A stretch of 64,000 bases of DNA from Adiantum capillus-veneris (Eukaryota; Streptophyta; Polypodiopsida; Polypodiales; Pteridaceae): contig CM043943.1 of assembly GCA_014529385.2 (NCBI GenBank), positions 151,313,092 to 151,377,091 on the forward strand, given 5' to 3'. Each line of letters begins with the position of its first letter. Position 1 is the first letter of the stretch. The notes below the pieces were generated by a model. That model had not been told where the DNA came from and did not search any database. It was given only the letters and a program-made list of their open reading frames with translations. This document shows positions 1 through 11,471 of the stretch, piece after piece. Position numbers and translations under genes: made by a program.

Positions 1-1052
1 ACTTCGGTAATAGTACCGGGCCGTTGAGAGTTGATATATTCGGCCATCTCTTTAGGTAATCCCGCATAGAATTGCTGTCTTTGCTCGGCAAAGTCTATCT
101 TTTGAAAGACAGTAGCTTTGAGATGTAAATCCCAAAACTTGTCTACATACTTGTTGATAGACTCATGAGAAAGAAGCTTCAAGCCGCGCCATTCGGTAAG
201 AACTTTATCTTTAGTATCACTTGGAAGAAATTGCTTCATGATGGAAACTCGTAGAGTTTTCCATGTCTTTGGGGCTTCTCCATTGCCACGAAGGCTAGCC
301 CACCATTGACGAGCTGATTTTTGGAAGTGCATAGCTACATGGCGTAGCTTGGAGGACTCTGTGAAGCCCTCGTCCCCAAAGGCCGCATCAAATTGCTGGA
401 TGAAGGCCAACACTTTGTCGGTAGCACCAAAGGTGCCATCGTAGGTGAGAAAAGAGATACTCTTTCCTCCCTCCTTGAACTTCTTTAGCTTTTGTGACCT
501 TCGCCATGCAGGAAATGATTTGCGATGTCCTCCCCTCTTGTATTCTCTAGGAGAATAGCCATAACTTTCATCGGAAGAGGAGGAAGGTGAAGAAGAAGGA
601 GAAGAGGGTGACCTCTTCCTAGCCCTTTTCTTCCTTTGTTTCCTCTCTTGCCTTTCAGAGTGATGAGGAGAAGGACTATAGGTTGCTCTTTTCCTCTTGG
701 GAGGAGTAGGCGATCGTCTAGACCGCCATCTTCGTGGAGCCACCTCTTCAGAAGAACTTAGACTTTCATTGCTTTCTTTCTCTTTGGATTCCTCCTCTTG
801 AATGGGAGAGAGTCTTATTTTGGGGGTCTCTTCAAGAGGCCTCCTAAGCTCTCTCTCCTCTGGGAGAGGAAGGGAAATTCCATAAGCACGAAGTTGTTGA
901 GTAACTTAGGCTTGCAAAACAGGGTTGCCCATAGCTTGTTGCAACCTAGTGACGAGATAATTCACAAACATGGGAGCATCATCATTAGCATCTTCATGTG
1001 CAAAATCAAAGCTATCAATGTTCATTCTACTCTCTTGATTATTGTCAGCCAT
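1..1052 (-). pseudogene. gag of gypsy family G1, copy 1 (nonsense codon, partial)
   Basis: The frame starts at the ATG ending at 1052 (MADNNQESRMN) and would encode the capsid precursor. It has an acidic N terminus, an Arg/Ser-rich stretch, then a Retrotrans_gag-like domain with the QWWASLRGNGEA type motif. A stop codon at 906-908 (TAA) stands where copy 2 has GAA. The rest of the frame to position 1 looks open. This copy keeps 17 bases in the gag domain that are missing from the plus-strand copy near 48861, so it is the better reference for that part. The N terminus is short and low in complexity; family assignment rests on the gag domain and on copy 2, which continues into protease and RT. 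Confidence 0.82.
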
Positions 1053-1453
1053 GTTAACAAAATTTATGTTTATACTTAGTGTATGCTTTGGCAATACAAA
1101 ACCTTAGTTGCCACTCCTCTTAGCCTTTGAAAATCGGCTCTTAAGTATCTACACCCACGGCTCAAAGTGGTTAATTATAGAGAGTAGAGGAGTAGGTCTA
1201 ACATAGCGGAATTGCCAAGGGCTAGCTCCTTTCGGACTTCTTATGGCTCAATAATGGTAAAGCCGTAGGCAAGTCTAAAAAGACTCCATTATTAAGTCCA
1301 AAGCTCCCGAGGTGTGCACCATCCCCCACATAGTGGGCTTAACAAAACCGATATTAGATCCCAGTTCCACTTACTCTATTATAATTAACAACATCAACCA
1401 TTTATAGGCTACTTAACGACCTCTCTTCTTAAGAAAGAAAAGAGAAACCAAAT

Positions 1454-1465
1454 GCTCTGATACCA
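1454..1465 (-). other. primer binding site, initiator Met tRNA type
   Basis: The minus strand reads TGGTATCAGAGC one base after the LTR's terminal CA. This is complementary to the 3' end of plant initiator methionine tRNA, the usual primer for plant gypsy and copia elements. It fixes the LTR boundary and the orientation. Confidence 0.9.
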
Positions 1466-1466
1466 A

Positions 1467-3063
1467 TGTAATGGAATTTGCCTTAATATGTGAGAGTAGC
1501 GGAATTTAATGAGACTACTTTCAAGAAATGATTTTGTGAGCATAGCGGGTTGACATAATTGAAGATAGCAACATAATCATAGCAACTAGTTAACTTGGCA
1601 TAGACAATACTTTTGCAAGAGAGAGAGTTTAGAGAACATGACAACAGTTGAGGACCGGATTTATGTGGAGCCGGTCCCCCCTCCAATAGGCATTTGTATT
1701 ATGATTTCTCCCATAAAGAGAGACTTGTTACAATACAGTCTTTGTGTTCCTTGTGACCTAGGTGATGCCATGAAGATGGAAGGCTTCATGCATCACAAAC
1801 ATAACATAAACTTGAAGAAAGCTTTAACTATCCCAAGCCTCAGTCCCAAGACCTCAAACACCTTGGAAGGTGGAGAGAGCTAGCAGGGAATGAGGGTAGG
1901 GAAGAGGAAGAAGAAACATTTCGTAGGAGAAAGAATTAGTTCCTGACTTATCATACTCTTGTTGCTAGCATACATAATAGCATAGTAATGAAGAAGAAGG
2001 AGATGGCAAGATTAAGCATTGAAGCATGGCTCTTGGTTGGATTTGCACTCCATAGCCAAGAGTGTTGGTGTAGGCTCTCAACCTCTACTTGCTTGGAGAA
2101 GGAGAGGGAGCTCTTGCACTTTGCATAGTACACAATGAGAGTGTTTGTGAGTGTGTGTGGGTGAGTATACCCCCTAAGCACCCCCCTAGCTTGCTTGGGT
2201 CGACCCCCCCTTGTAGCTCATGCTTGAAGCTCATTGGGCCCCTCCAGGCCTAGCCAATCACAAGCAGGAGCCATTACAAGCAACATGGGTAGCCTTGGGA
2301 CAAGTGTCCCCCTTTCCCCTTTGAGAGAGAGGACTTGATAAATGCAAAAACAATTAGATAATTCAAGTAATTTATCATTGGACCCCTTTGAAGCCTAGCC
2401 AATAGGCTTCAAGCAACACATGAAGGTAACATGGGTAGGGACCTGACATGTGTCTTTGCTGCCTCTTCAAGCTGGGGCTTCCCTTGTGAGTGTGAGTGTG
2501 TGTTCTCTCTCTAATCCCTAGGAAAAGGGCTCGCCCCCCCTCTTGTAGGGATGCTTTTGACTTTAGGAGGTCAAGCACCTTAGTCATCAAGCATGACAAA
2601 GCACTTGGACTAGGGGGTGTTCCCACAAGCATCTCAGGTAAGCATCTCAAGGCACCTCAAGCACCTTAATCATGTAGCAAGTCAAGCACCTCAAGCATGG
2701 AGTAAGTCAAGCACCTCAAGCACCTCAAGCAGGACAAACACCTCAAGCACGACAAGCACCTCGAGCTTGGGCCGGGTTCCCACCTCAAGCTCAGCCCTAG
2801 CTTACCTAAGGTCAAAGGACTTTTACACACATTATTGGAGGTCTTCAATGAAGCTAACCCTAAGGTCTTATGCTCCATTGGTTAGCCTTGCTCTTGATAG
2901 ACCATCTCCCATTTGGGCCCCTTTATTATTGGCCCCGTGTTGAGATAGATCTATAAGCACATATCTATATCTTAACACTTGTTCCCATTTATTCTCCCAC
3001 ATTAAGTGATCAATTTAATATGAGAAAATCATTTGGGTTGGTTAGATATTAGATTTTATGACA
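1467..3063 (-). repeat. 5' LTR of gypsy family G1, copy 1 (about 1.6 kb)
   Basis: Begins TGTCATAAAATC on the minus strand (3063) and ends with CA at 1467, next to the primer site. It aligns with the plus-strand LTR at 37785-39228, which is about 150 bp shorter. Much of that difference seems to lie in a CTCAAGCAC-type tandem array (about 2636-2770 here, about 38097-38215 in the other copy). Short ORFs inside it are not supported as genes. Confidence 0.85.
2636..2770. repeat. degenerate CTCAAGCAC tandem array inside the LTR
   Basis: About a dozen imperfect copies of a 9-10 bp unit (CTCAAGCACC and variants). The homologous array in the plus-strand LTR near 38097-38215 has a different copy number. 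It probably expanded by replication slippage. Confidence 0.75.
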
Positions 3064-3222
3064 AAACGCGTCCCTGCAAGGACTGCAGCAGTCCGCCTCT
3101 GCAGCAACATGCAACAAGATACACGCGTCCGTCTCTAGAGCGACTGTAGTGCAATGCAGCAATCCGCCTCTGCAGCAACATGCATGCCTCCCGCCTCTAC
3201 AGCAGTCAGTAGTCCATGGCTC

Positions 3223-3224
<2 letters not shown>

Positions 3225-3257
<33 letters not shown>
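3225..3257. repeat. (CT)n microsatellite
   Basis: About 16 uninterrupted CT units upstream of the PRMT3 start codon. It generates spurious Ser-Leu and Glu-Arg ORFs in several frames. Confidence 0.95.
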
Positions 3258-3259
<2 letters not shown>

Positions 3260-3332
3260 CTGACAGCAACATAGAAAAGGAAAGAATTAAAAGCAAGATT
3301 ACCTCTGCTCTGCGTCTACTTCGCGTTCCTTT

Positions 3333-3333
<1 letters not shown>

Positions 3334-3371
<38 letters not shown>
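3334..3371. repeat. (CT)n microsatellite
   Basis: About 19 CT units, about 310 bp before the PRMT3 ATG and on the same strand as the first CT tract. Confidence 0.95.
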
Positions 3372-3373
<2 letters not shown>

Positions 3374-3684
3374 GCGCTAGGCAAGCACGCTGCGCCATGC
3401 TTTTCTCTCTCAAAACGCCACCACGTCTCGCAAAGTCTGCAAGCTTTAACGCTCAGCTCTTATTCTTTTTTTGAACGCTCAACTCTTGTTCTTTTTTTGT
3501 TTTCTATTATTTACCTTGTTCCTCAAATCAATGGATACCAAGTGGCATGCCTCCTCTTGCTCCGTTCCGGAAATAGGTATTAGGTAGATAATCAAGGTAA
3601 AGAGAGAGGAGCGAGAGAGAGCCCAAAACCCCCAAGCCCCCAACACTACAGTAACTACCCGATACACATACACGGTTTCTGATC

Positions 3685-6600
3685 ATGGAGTCGAGAGCCA
3701 CTATCATTATGGAGGAAGACGAGCTGCTTGAATGGGAGGAGGAAGACGAGGGAGATTGGGAGGACTGGGTGGTCCACAACTCTTCAGAAGAGTACGTTTG
3801 CCTTTTCTGTCCTTCTAGCTTCGCCTCAACGACTCTCCTTTTCGACCATTGCTCCCTTCAGCACGCCTTTGATTTCCAGCGGCTGCGAGAAGACCACAGC
3901 TTAGGATTCTATGACTGCATCCGTCTCATCAACTTCATCCGATCTCAGGTATTCCTCCAGCTCTTTCTCAAAAGCCCATTTCACTTCCTTGGTTTGAACG
4001 CAAAAACATTGTCATGTTGCTAAAGTGCAGTGTAACATTCGTGTTTGGAGGCAGAAGATATAGCCAGCCATCATTACTTGTTTTGATGTAAAACATCCAG
4101 GACCAAAATCAGTAATCAATTCAGTCTGCTCCTTATGTAGATAGGTTGAGTGGGTATAAGTTTTAAATACTTAGTCTGGTTATTAAAAGTTTCTTGTGAT
4201 CAGCTAGATCAGGTCCCAGGCTTTTCTTCTGAACAATCAAGTAGTTTAGCTGGTTTGAGCAAGGAAGGATCCTTTTTTGTGAAATAGGCTTGGACACTCC
4301 AAGCCAAAGATCTACTGCAACACACGTAAGAAACTGCAAACTGAACAAAACTTGAACAGAGGTAAAGAGAGAAGAGGAGAGTCGACACGGCCCGGCGGAG
4401 TTCCGAGTCAAGAACAGAGGGTTTTGCGTTGTTATGTTGGCGAAATTGGGTCAAAAACCTGAAATTACAGCCATGGACAGGTTTGGACAGCTTGGTGAGA
4501 GATAGGTGAAAGTGTTCGGGTTGTCTATTCGCAATAAGAATAAAGAAATACGCCAGTCTTTGGGGCCAATAGGTTGTCGGCGTCTGCTTGGTAGCGCTCT
4601 AGCTTCCAAGCCGTGTGTAATCGAAGTGTTAATTCCCGTTGCAGGATTTATTTGCAAAGTTACTCTTTGTCCTAAAGTCTAAAGTAAAGTTTCGGGTGTT
4701 AAAGCCAAAGTCTACCGCCCTACGGGTTGGTTTCACTAGCCTCTCCTCTCATCAGGCTCTCTCTGTCTGCGCAACTCGAGCAAAAACAATCCCAGGCATC
4801 TCTGGTCCTGGTCCAAAGCCCTCTCTGAATAGGTAGTGGAAGCGGCCTCGTATCTCATAGTAGACTGGGCAATGGCATGTGTAGTGCAACTCTGTCTCAG
4901 GCTCCATGTGACACAGGGGGCATGTCCTGGCCTCTGCCGGTAGTGCGTTGTATCTCCCGGTCACCACCCGAAGCTGGTGTGAAGATGTGTATATCTGGCC
5001 AATAGCACATCGTATCCCATGAGACAAGTGGGTGTCAATGTATCTGGGCCTCGTCACAAAGCCGTCCTCCGTAAGCTGGAGAAGATTCTCTCTGTAGAAA
5101 GCCATCTTCGAGCCCAACTCCTTTCCGGTTGTATCCAGGCCCTCGTGGTGTCTAGCCGAGTCAGGTCCTGGCGGATGAGCCTGGTTGTCTCGGACTGTGT
5201 AATAGTCAGAGAGGGTGCATCAAATGAGTACTGGAAGTGGGGCAATCTGTCCGTGCTGAACCCCTGTGCTTGAAACCATGATGTCATCTCTCCATACCAA
5301 CATGCTGTATCTCCCTGCATGGCTAACTGTCGAGAGGACTCAAGTGGTAGGCGGACATATCTGACTCTGGGAAGGTCCCACAAGCGGTGTATAAAGGAGA
5401 CTGGTTTGGTGAGCGCCTCAACCACTACTGGGGGGCCAGCTAGCCTTGCTCAGATAATGTCACGTGGTACTGAAGCCTTGGTTGTAATAAGCCGCGAGAT
5501 CATAGAGACCATAGGCTTCTCCATGTCCCCCCATCCAATAGTGCGACCCGACCTCCCATGATGGTCCAATGAAGGTCCCCATATCTCAGCTCCATAGAGC
5601 AATGTGGAAGCCATCAAAGTGTCAAAGAGCCAGAGCTTTGTCTGAGGCTCTTGAAACTGAATCACATCCTCTCCAATCTACCCAATGTTGCATAGGCTCT
5701 ACTCAGTCTAGTCTCTATTGCTCTCCTCGATGAAAATGCTGGTCCACTAAAGACCACCCAAAGGTAAGTGTAAGCATCTGTATACTCCACTGCCTCCTGG
5801 CCGTATGTGAATGCGGGTGTTGACCTCCTGATCCACTGTGGGGTGCTATTAAACATCATATCCTTGGTTTTACCAAGGTTGATAGACAAACCACTTTCAT
5901 TGGTAAACCTATGCAAAGCATCCAAGTGATGTTGCATCCCCTCCGGAGAGTCGGAGATCAACACAATATCATCAGCATATAACAATAGTGGAATCCATGT
6001 CTCTGCCAGTTGTGCACCTCTATCACCATCTCTCTCAATGTAGTCAGAAACCTCATCCACATACATACCAAATAGAGTAGGAGAGAGTGGGCAGCCTTGC
6101 TTCACTCCGATAGTGGAGTGAATTAATGTCGATAGCCCCACTGAAGTGCGTACATGCCCCACTATTGACTTGTATAATGCCATGATCCCCCAAATCAGCT
6201 TTGTGGGTACTTCCATTTCCTGTAGTCTGCACATCAATCTAGCTCTAGGTACTGTGTCAAATGCTTTGCGGAAGTCCACAAAGCTATAATAGATCTGTCT
6301 CCCATGTGATTTGCCCTCCTCAATATAGCTCTAAGTGTTAGGATGTGGTCAAGAGTAGAAAAACCTCTCTTGGACTCTGCCTGCCTGGCTGCGCGTATCT
6401 CTACCCATCTACTCAACTGTTGCTCAAGAATGGATGCGTACAACCATGCCAGTGTGTCCAATCATGATAGTGTGATAATTCCCAAGCTCCATAGGGTCTC
6501 CTGACTTGAAGATAGGTACAATAGTAGATAAGCTCCAAGTATCAGGCAAGTCCTCATACATGGCACGGTTGAACATAACTGCGAGATGCTCTGCGAGCAG

Positions 6601-7256
6601 GTCCCTGGCATGTATAAAATGCTCAGCCACTAAGCCATCATGATCATATGTTTGCCTAGTCATCATCCTATCAATGGCCTTCTTCACCATCTCAGCGGTG
6701 AAAAAAGCACGTGTGTGGGCATGGGTGAGGGGGGTTGGGAAGGGGCGGCTGTCAGGAACTTTGTATAAAGATGATGCATACTGACCCCAGGCCTCTGTAG
6801 AGGTAATGGCAAGAGGTGGGGAGTGCTCATGAAAGAGTTGCCATGCCTCACGTGAGTCTTGACTCAAGAATAGCTGGTATAGATTTTGCTCTAATCGAGC
6901 CAAAAATGCCCTCCTCTTCCACCGCACTAGGCACCGAAAGTCAATCCGTGATTGTCTGTGAGTGATGTCCTCCAAAAGCACCTCCCTCTGAAGTCTGGCT
7001 CGTCCCACGGCATTCCTCATCATACCACCTGTTCTGGGGCATGCTCCTAGAACACTGTCTCTGCTCAGGCTGGGTGTGTGGGTAAGCCTCTGCTGCCGCA
7101 TCGTGCAATGTCTGTGTCAGTATAGTAGTAAGCTCCTAGCTCCTCAGTGCACAGGTGTCTGTAGATCCCATCTATGTATACAGAGTCCGTCTCCCTCGTG
7201 AAGGTGTATTGAGTAGCGGTTGCTACCCATGGCCTGTGTGCTACACTTAACTGAAA

Positions 7257-7334
<78 letters not shown>

Positions 7335-9553
7335 TTTTGTTCTGGTTCTGATCTTTCATGAGGGATCATTTGCTCTAGGTGGCATGCAATAGATGCTGGG
7401 CTTGTGGATCTGTAATGGATTCTGGAGAGGCTCTGCTTGAACATGTGAAATCAAAGAATCATGTTGCGATTATTCTACGACGAACCTCGAATGCTTCAAA
7501 GGAGAGTCTTAGAAGTGTGGATGAAGAACATGATTCTGGTGTCGGGTGTCCGTGGCAAGATGACAAATACTTAACTCCTTTTTTGGAAAATGATCCCCTT
7601 CTGTACAGTTTCGAGGAGAACTCAGATGATGATGATGATGCTAGTGAAGAAAAGGTAATACCACAAGATGTTACGCCTTTGCTGGAAAAGACTGAATTGA
7701 AGAGCTTGCTTCTCGCAGCAAGCTGTGGAGCAGATGCGGAGGGTCTTGTCATCTCTGCAACTGATAAGTTAAACGCCTTGACCATCGATGATTTGCACAC
7801 CACTGATTTATCTGCTTCAAGAGGACAAAACAATGGCCACTCTCACAAATTGGATGCAAATCATGACTCAGATACCTCATTAATAAATGAATACAATGGT
7901 TCTGCCATGGCAAAGAAGCACAGCAACAAGCTAAAAGTTTCTTTCGCCAAAGTTGCTGCAAGGGAAAGATATAGCATTAATCAGAGCTATTTTGGATCGT
8001 ATAGTACCTTTGGTATTCACAGAGAAATGCTCAGTGACAGGGTAAGCCTTTGTTTGAGAAGGAAGTTCAATTCGTATGCTGGTTTGCTTAAAGGCTTTAA
8101 ATTTTTGAATGTGCCGTTTCTTCCTCTTTAATTTTTTTCATCAGATACGAACAGACGCATATCAGAATGCCATTATGAGGAATCCATCTTTGTTGAAAGA
8201 TGCTGTAGTGATGGACTTAGGTTGTGGAACAGGCATTTTGAGGTGATTACTTATGAAGAGTTTTCGAGGAAGGGAGTCCATGTTTTACGCTGATTGTGAT
8301 GACTGCAGTTTGTTTGCAGCAAAAGCTGGAGCACAAAAAGTGATTGCCGTAGACGGAAGTAAGAGGATGTCTGTAGTTGCTCAGCACGTATGTTTTCCTT
8401 TTATATTGGTTAAAACTCTCGGTGTTTTTAATGCTTTTTGAGTAACTGTCATCGAGTTGGATGCTTATAAGCATGTTTGACATGTAATCCCCTTGGCAGG
8501 TAGCTAAGTCAAATGGCTTCTTAAATGAGAACAATGGTGAAGAAAACAGAGAGAAAGGGGCTGTGATCAGTGTGGTTGAAGGAATGATAGAGGAGCTTGA
8601 CTTTGAAAATCTCAATCTTTGCGGACGTAATAGTGTCGATGTATTGGTGAGTGAATGGATGGGATATTGTCTATTATTTGAGTCCATGCTCAACTCAGTT
8701 CTTTTCGCTCGGGATAGATGGTTGAAGCCTGGAGGTGCTATTCTTCCTGATAAAGCTGAGATGGTAAGTGAAGGCCGATCTTTTTCTCGAGGATTTTGCA
8801 TTCGTAGTCTCGCGGCTTGATTTTTTGTTTATTCTGATAGTATGTCGCAGGATTTGGAGTTGGAGGGACTAGCTTACCATTTTGGGAGAGTGTGTATGGT
8901 TTTGATATGACATCCATTGGGAAGCAAGTTTTAGAGGATGCAGCTTCTTCACTAATAGTGGATGTGGTAGAAAGCAAGGACATTGTTACCAACTCATGTC
9001 TTCTCCAGGTGCTGAATGTATCTCAAATATTCTGTGAGTTCCTATGATCGCGGTGTCTTTGTTGCACTTTCCCTTATGATATTACTGCTGTTTGTGGCAG
9101 ACTTTTGATCTCGTCACGATGGCCGATTCTGATGTCGACTTTACAGCCTCATTCGAGCTAAGTCTTCTGGCCAGTCTCGTGATGGAGGCGGGGCAAGACT
9201 CTGTCGTGTGTTATGGACTAGTAGTCTGGTTTGATACCCAGTTTTCAAGCAGGTTCTGTCAAGAGAACCCTGTTGTCTTGTCTACTTCGCCTCACACTCC
9301 AAAGACCCACTGGTCGCAAACGCTCCTCACACTTCAAGAGCCTGTATGCCTGGCCATTTCAACAACCCCAGTGCAGCATTCGATGACATCCGGGAAGGTT
9401 GGTACTGCTGCTTCACCTGCCATAGCTCTCAAAGGAAGAATCAGCATTGCGCGAAGCTCTCGTCATCGGAGCATTGATATTTCGTTGGAGATGGTTGCTG
9501 TAGCACAGTCAGGGTCTACACATGAATGGCCAGTGCAAATGTTTGACATGTGA
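3685..9553 (+). CDS. PRMT3: protein arginine N-methyltransferase 3 homologue, 7 coding exons
   Basis: Transfers methyl groups from S-adenosylmethionine to arginine; PRMT3 family members are mostly cytosolic and act on ribosomal protein RPS2. Exons: 3685-3948, 7379-8041, 8145-8242, 8309-8387, 8500-8763, 8841-9008, 9101-9553. All introns are GT...AG and phases join, giving 662 residues. The acidic N terminus is followed by a C2H2 finger (C39, C42, H55, H60) and a second one (C94, C97, H110, H116), as in plant PRMT3. The catalytic core holds YFGSYSTFGIHREML (about 292-306), SAM motif I VMDLGCGTG (331-339), the double-E loop SEWMGYCLLFE (E420, E429) and the THW loop (581-583). Length is close to plant PRMT3 (about 600). 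The start is the first ATG after the CT tracts. Intron 1 is 3.4 kb and carries an antisense LINE. No lesion is visible, so the gene appears functional. Confidence 0.93.
3949..4751 (+). other. intron 1 of PRMT3, part upstream of the LINE
   Basis: Begins with the GT donor after codon 88. No conserved coding frame or structure is evident in this stretch; short ORFs here look like chance. Confidence 0.6.
4752..7246 (-). mobile_element. 5'-truncated LINE (non-LTR retrotransposon) remnant antisense in PRMT3 intron 1
   Basis: Minus-strand fragments, read from 7246 downward, follow the order of a LINE ORF2. First comes a pre-RT region with IVPIFKSGDP (near 6500), then FSTLDHILTLRAILRR (near 6330). 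The RT core follows with MDFRKAFDTVPRARL, GVKQGCPLSPTLF and the catalytic YADD box (near 5975). A C-terminal zinc-knuckle region (CPLCHMEPETELHYTC, near 4880-4920) comes last. Several frameshifts and stops separate the pieces. No apurinic endonuclease domain is seen, so the copy is 5'-truncated, as is usual for LINEs. It ends near a GA microsatellite by the exon 2 acceptor. I see no clear poly(A) tail or target duplication, so the ends are approximate. It is inactive and presumably spliced out with the intron. Confidence 0.85.
7263..7332. repeat. (GA)n microsatellite near the exon 2 acceptor
   Basis: About 35 GA units ending 46 bp before PRMT3 exon 2. On the sense strand this purine tract lies between the LINE remnant and the splice acceptor TTTGCTCTAG. 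Confidence 0.95.
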
Positions 9554-9701
9554 GTCAAGGATATACTTGCTCTGTTCTGTTGCTAGTGAAGGGCCAAGCT
9601 CTTTAAGCAGTAAAGTTTATGCTGGTGCTTTGGTCTTGTATGGACTATTCTCTGGTCAAGTATTCAGAACCGGAATTTATCACAAGCCCAACTCCACACA
9701 T

Positions 9702-9769
9702 GACAAGGAATGCTGTCAGCCACTGACAGCATTCCTCGTCAAGAATTGTCAGTGACTGACAATTCTTGA
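9702..9769. repeat. two adjacent perfect inverted repeats (twin hairpins)
   Basis: First hairpin: arms 9707-9719 and 9723-9735 are perfect 13-bp complements around a 3-base loop (CCA). With one mismatch the stem extends to 9702/9740. Second hairpin: arms 9739-9752 and 9756-9769 are perfect 14-bp complements around TGA. Both share the loop-proximal core GTCAG...CTGAC. They begin about 150 bp after the PRMT3 stop codon, so they may lie in its 3' untranslated region. Confidence 0.9.
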
Positions 9770-11431
9770 TACTGTTGAAGGGCTTTTTGGAGGCAGATTT
9801 CTGGACCCGCTTTCCCTTCAATTTCCTTGTGTGCCAAGATTTGCAATCAGTTTGAAGGACTAATAACCTTCTGATGATTTGAACTCTAACAGTGGGAGTT
9901 TGGTAGTCTTGAGTTTGCCACTTTCCCAATGGCTTATCTGTCTGACCTTTACCCAATGCTATGATCACATAGATTTCGGAACTTCTTGTTTCAATTTATC
10001 AGAGTTTTTGTTAGGTGGCCTCTGAGGTAGGGCAATGTCGCTTCCAGAAGAATCATTTGAAGTAGTGTAAAGCTCAGAGCCTAGGTTTGACGGTGCTTTT
10101 TTTTTTTTTTTCTTCGGGGAGCACAAACCTGGGATAGGGACTCTTGATCTCAGTGATTTTGTAAAGCATTATACTAGCCTTTCATTGTCTTGTATTCCTT
10201 GTTCTCAAAGTGTTTATTCCCTCATCCTTCAGTATTTCCCTTTGTTTTAATCATGTAGCATGGCTCATCTTTTCTTCATTTCATGGATGCAATATCTCCT
10301 TTCTTGATCATGCTGAAATCTCTCACTTGTTTATCTCTTTGTAATGCGGTTTTCAATGTTTTGACACACCAATTCATTTGCACCATGTCTTGTCAGACTC
10401 TGCAACAATTAAGATAGACTCTGTAGCACCCGAATCTTCATCCTTGATCTATTCAAGCACCTTACCGAGTTACCTATCCCCTGGTTGTTAAGAAGCTATA
10501 TTTGCGCACACTTTTCTATTTTTGAACTATTGACTTGCTGCGGTGAGGTGCTGAGAACAATCAACTCTACCATCAGATCTGTTGTATTTAGCTTTGTCCA
10601 TTCCCTAGCTTTTCTCACTACGGTTCTTGCGTGGACCCTCAGTTCTGTAACCTTTACAGGTAGTAAGCACTTCCAACATTCAAAAGGCCCCAAACAGCCA
10701 TTCAAGCCTTTTGGCATATAGAAGAGAGTGATCACAAAATCACAAACAATTGTAACTAATGGATGTGGATGGAAATGCGATTGAGCTCAAAAGGGGTACC
10801 AAGATTTTTTATTTCTTTGTGTGTAGTCAATTGTTATGGAAAGTGCTGGACATGAAAGCACTTCAATACACAAATGTCAGTAGTACATGTAGGTGAGGAG
10901 CTGCTTGTGAGATAACCTATCAAGTTCCATCATATGTCAAGATGGGCGACGAAGCATTGAGGAATTCAATGGGAACTTGGCAAGGCTATTGTGAATGTAT
11001 GTCTGCAATGATAATGAGGAAAATTACCCCCGGCCATTGTAAATAGTGATTTACCTTTTGCTAACCTCCGCAAGTAGCTCTCGATGGAGATGATTGAAGA
11101 TCTCGAGTTGTGATTTGGATTGTAATACTCCACATGAGCAATGGTGATTTGTTTTGAAGAAAGGGGTGAATGGTGTTTGTTGCCGCCAACAATGGTTGAT
11201 GAACAAGCACATAATAAATTGCAAAAGAATTCTTTCAAGAAAACATGCCAATTTTTAAAGTAGCATGCCTTGAAGTGACTTTGGTTTTTTAATGTTCATA
11301 TTTTTATCTCCAATGTTCATCTCTTTCAATATTTACAGTTACGTGTATTTAGGTTTGGCTAGCATGGGTTGAGGCTTGCCAATACTTGATATACACAAAA
11401 AGAAAAACAATAGTGTATCAGAAATTACTTC

Positions 11432-11435
<4 letters not shown>

Positions 11436-11469
<34 letters not shown>
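11436..11469. repeat. (CT)n microsatellite
   Basis: About 17 CT units followed by a short C run. Confidence 0.95.

Positions 11470-11471
<2 letters not shown>

Larger units (their letters stand above)
1..3063 (-). mobile_element. Ty3/gypsy LTR retrotransposon, family G1 copy 1 (5' part, cut by window edge)
   Basis: Minus-strand element made of a 5' LTR (1467-3063), an initiator-Met-tRNA primer site, an untranslated leader (about 1053-1453) and the start of gag. It is the same family as the plus-strand element beginning at 37785: LTR, leader and gag align along their lengths. Protease, RT and integrase would lie beyond the left edge. The second LTR is outside the window, so target duplication and age cannot be judged. 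Its LTR outer end lies about 620 bp upstream of the PRMT3 start codon. Confidence 0.88.
3064..3684 (+). promoter_or_regulatory. promoter and 5' untranslated region of the PRMT3-like gene
   Basis: Non-coding DNA between the gypsy LTR and the PRMT3 start codon. It holds two long CT tracts (3225-3257, 3334-3371), common in plant 5' untranslated regions, and an imperfect direct repeat (3085-3113 and 3156-3184, sharing TCCGCCTCTGCAGCAACATG). I see no convincing TATA box and cannot place the transcription start. The role is inferred from position only. Confidence 0.55.

Noticed and set aside
1454-1465. tRNA genes at the TGGTATCAGAGC strings
   Set aside because: Only about 12-18 bases match the tRNA 3' end. 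They are primer binding sites adjoining LTRs, not tRNA genes.
3135-3474. ORFs on both strands rich in Ser-Leu or Glu-Arg repeats
   Set aside because: They are translations of the CT microsatellites and have no other support.
7144-7444. Ser-Leu repeat ORFs on the minus strand
   Set aside because: Produced by the GA tract at 7263-7332 next to PRMT3 exon 2.
8247-8992. Minus-strand ORFs opposite the PRMT3 exons (184 and 84 codons)
   Set aside because: Antisense shadows of conserved methyltransferase exons and introns; no domain recognised.
10485-10735. Overlapping 78- and 79-codon ORFs on both strands downstream of PRMT3
   Set aside because: No similarity to known proteins that I recognise, no splice or promoter context; chance ORFs.
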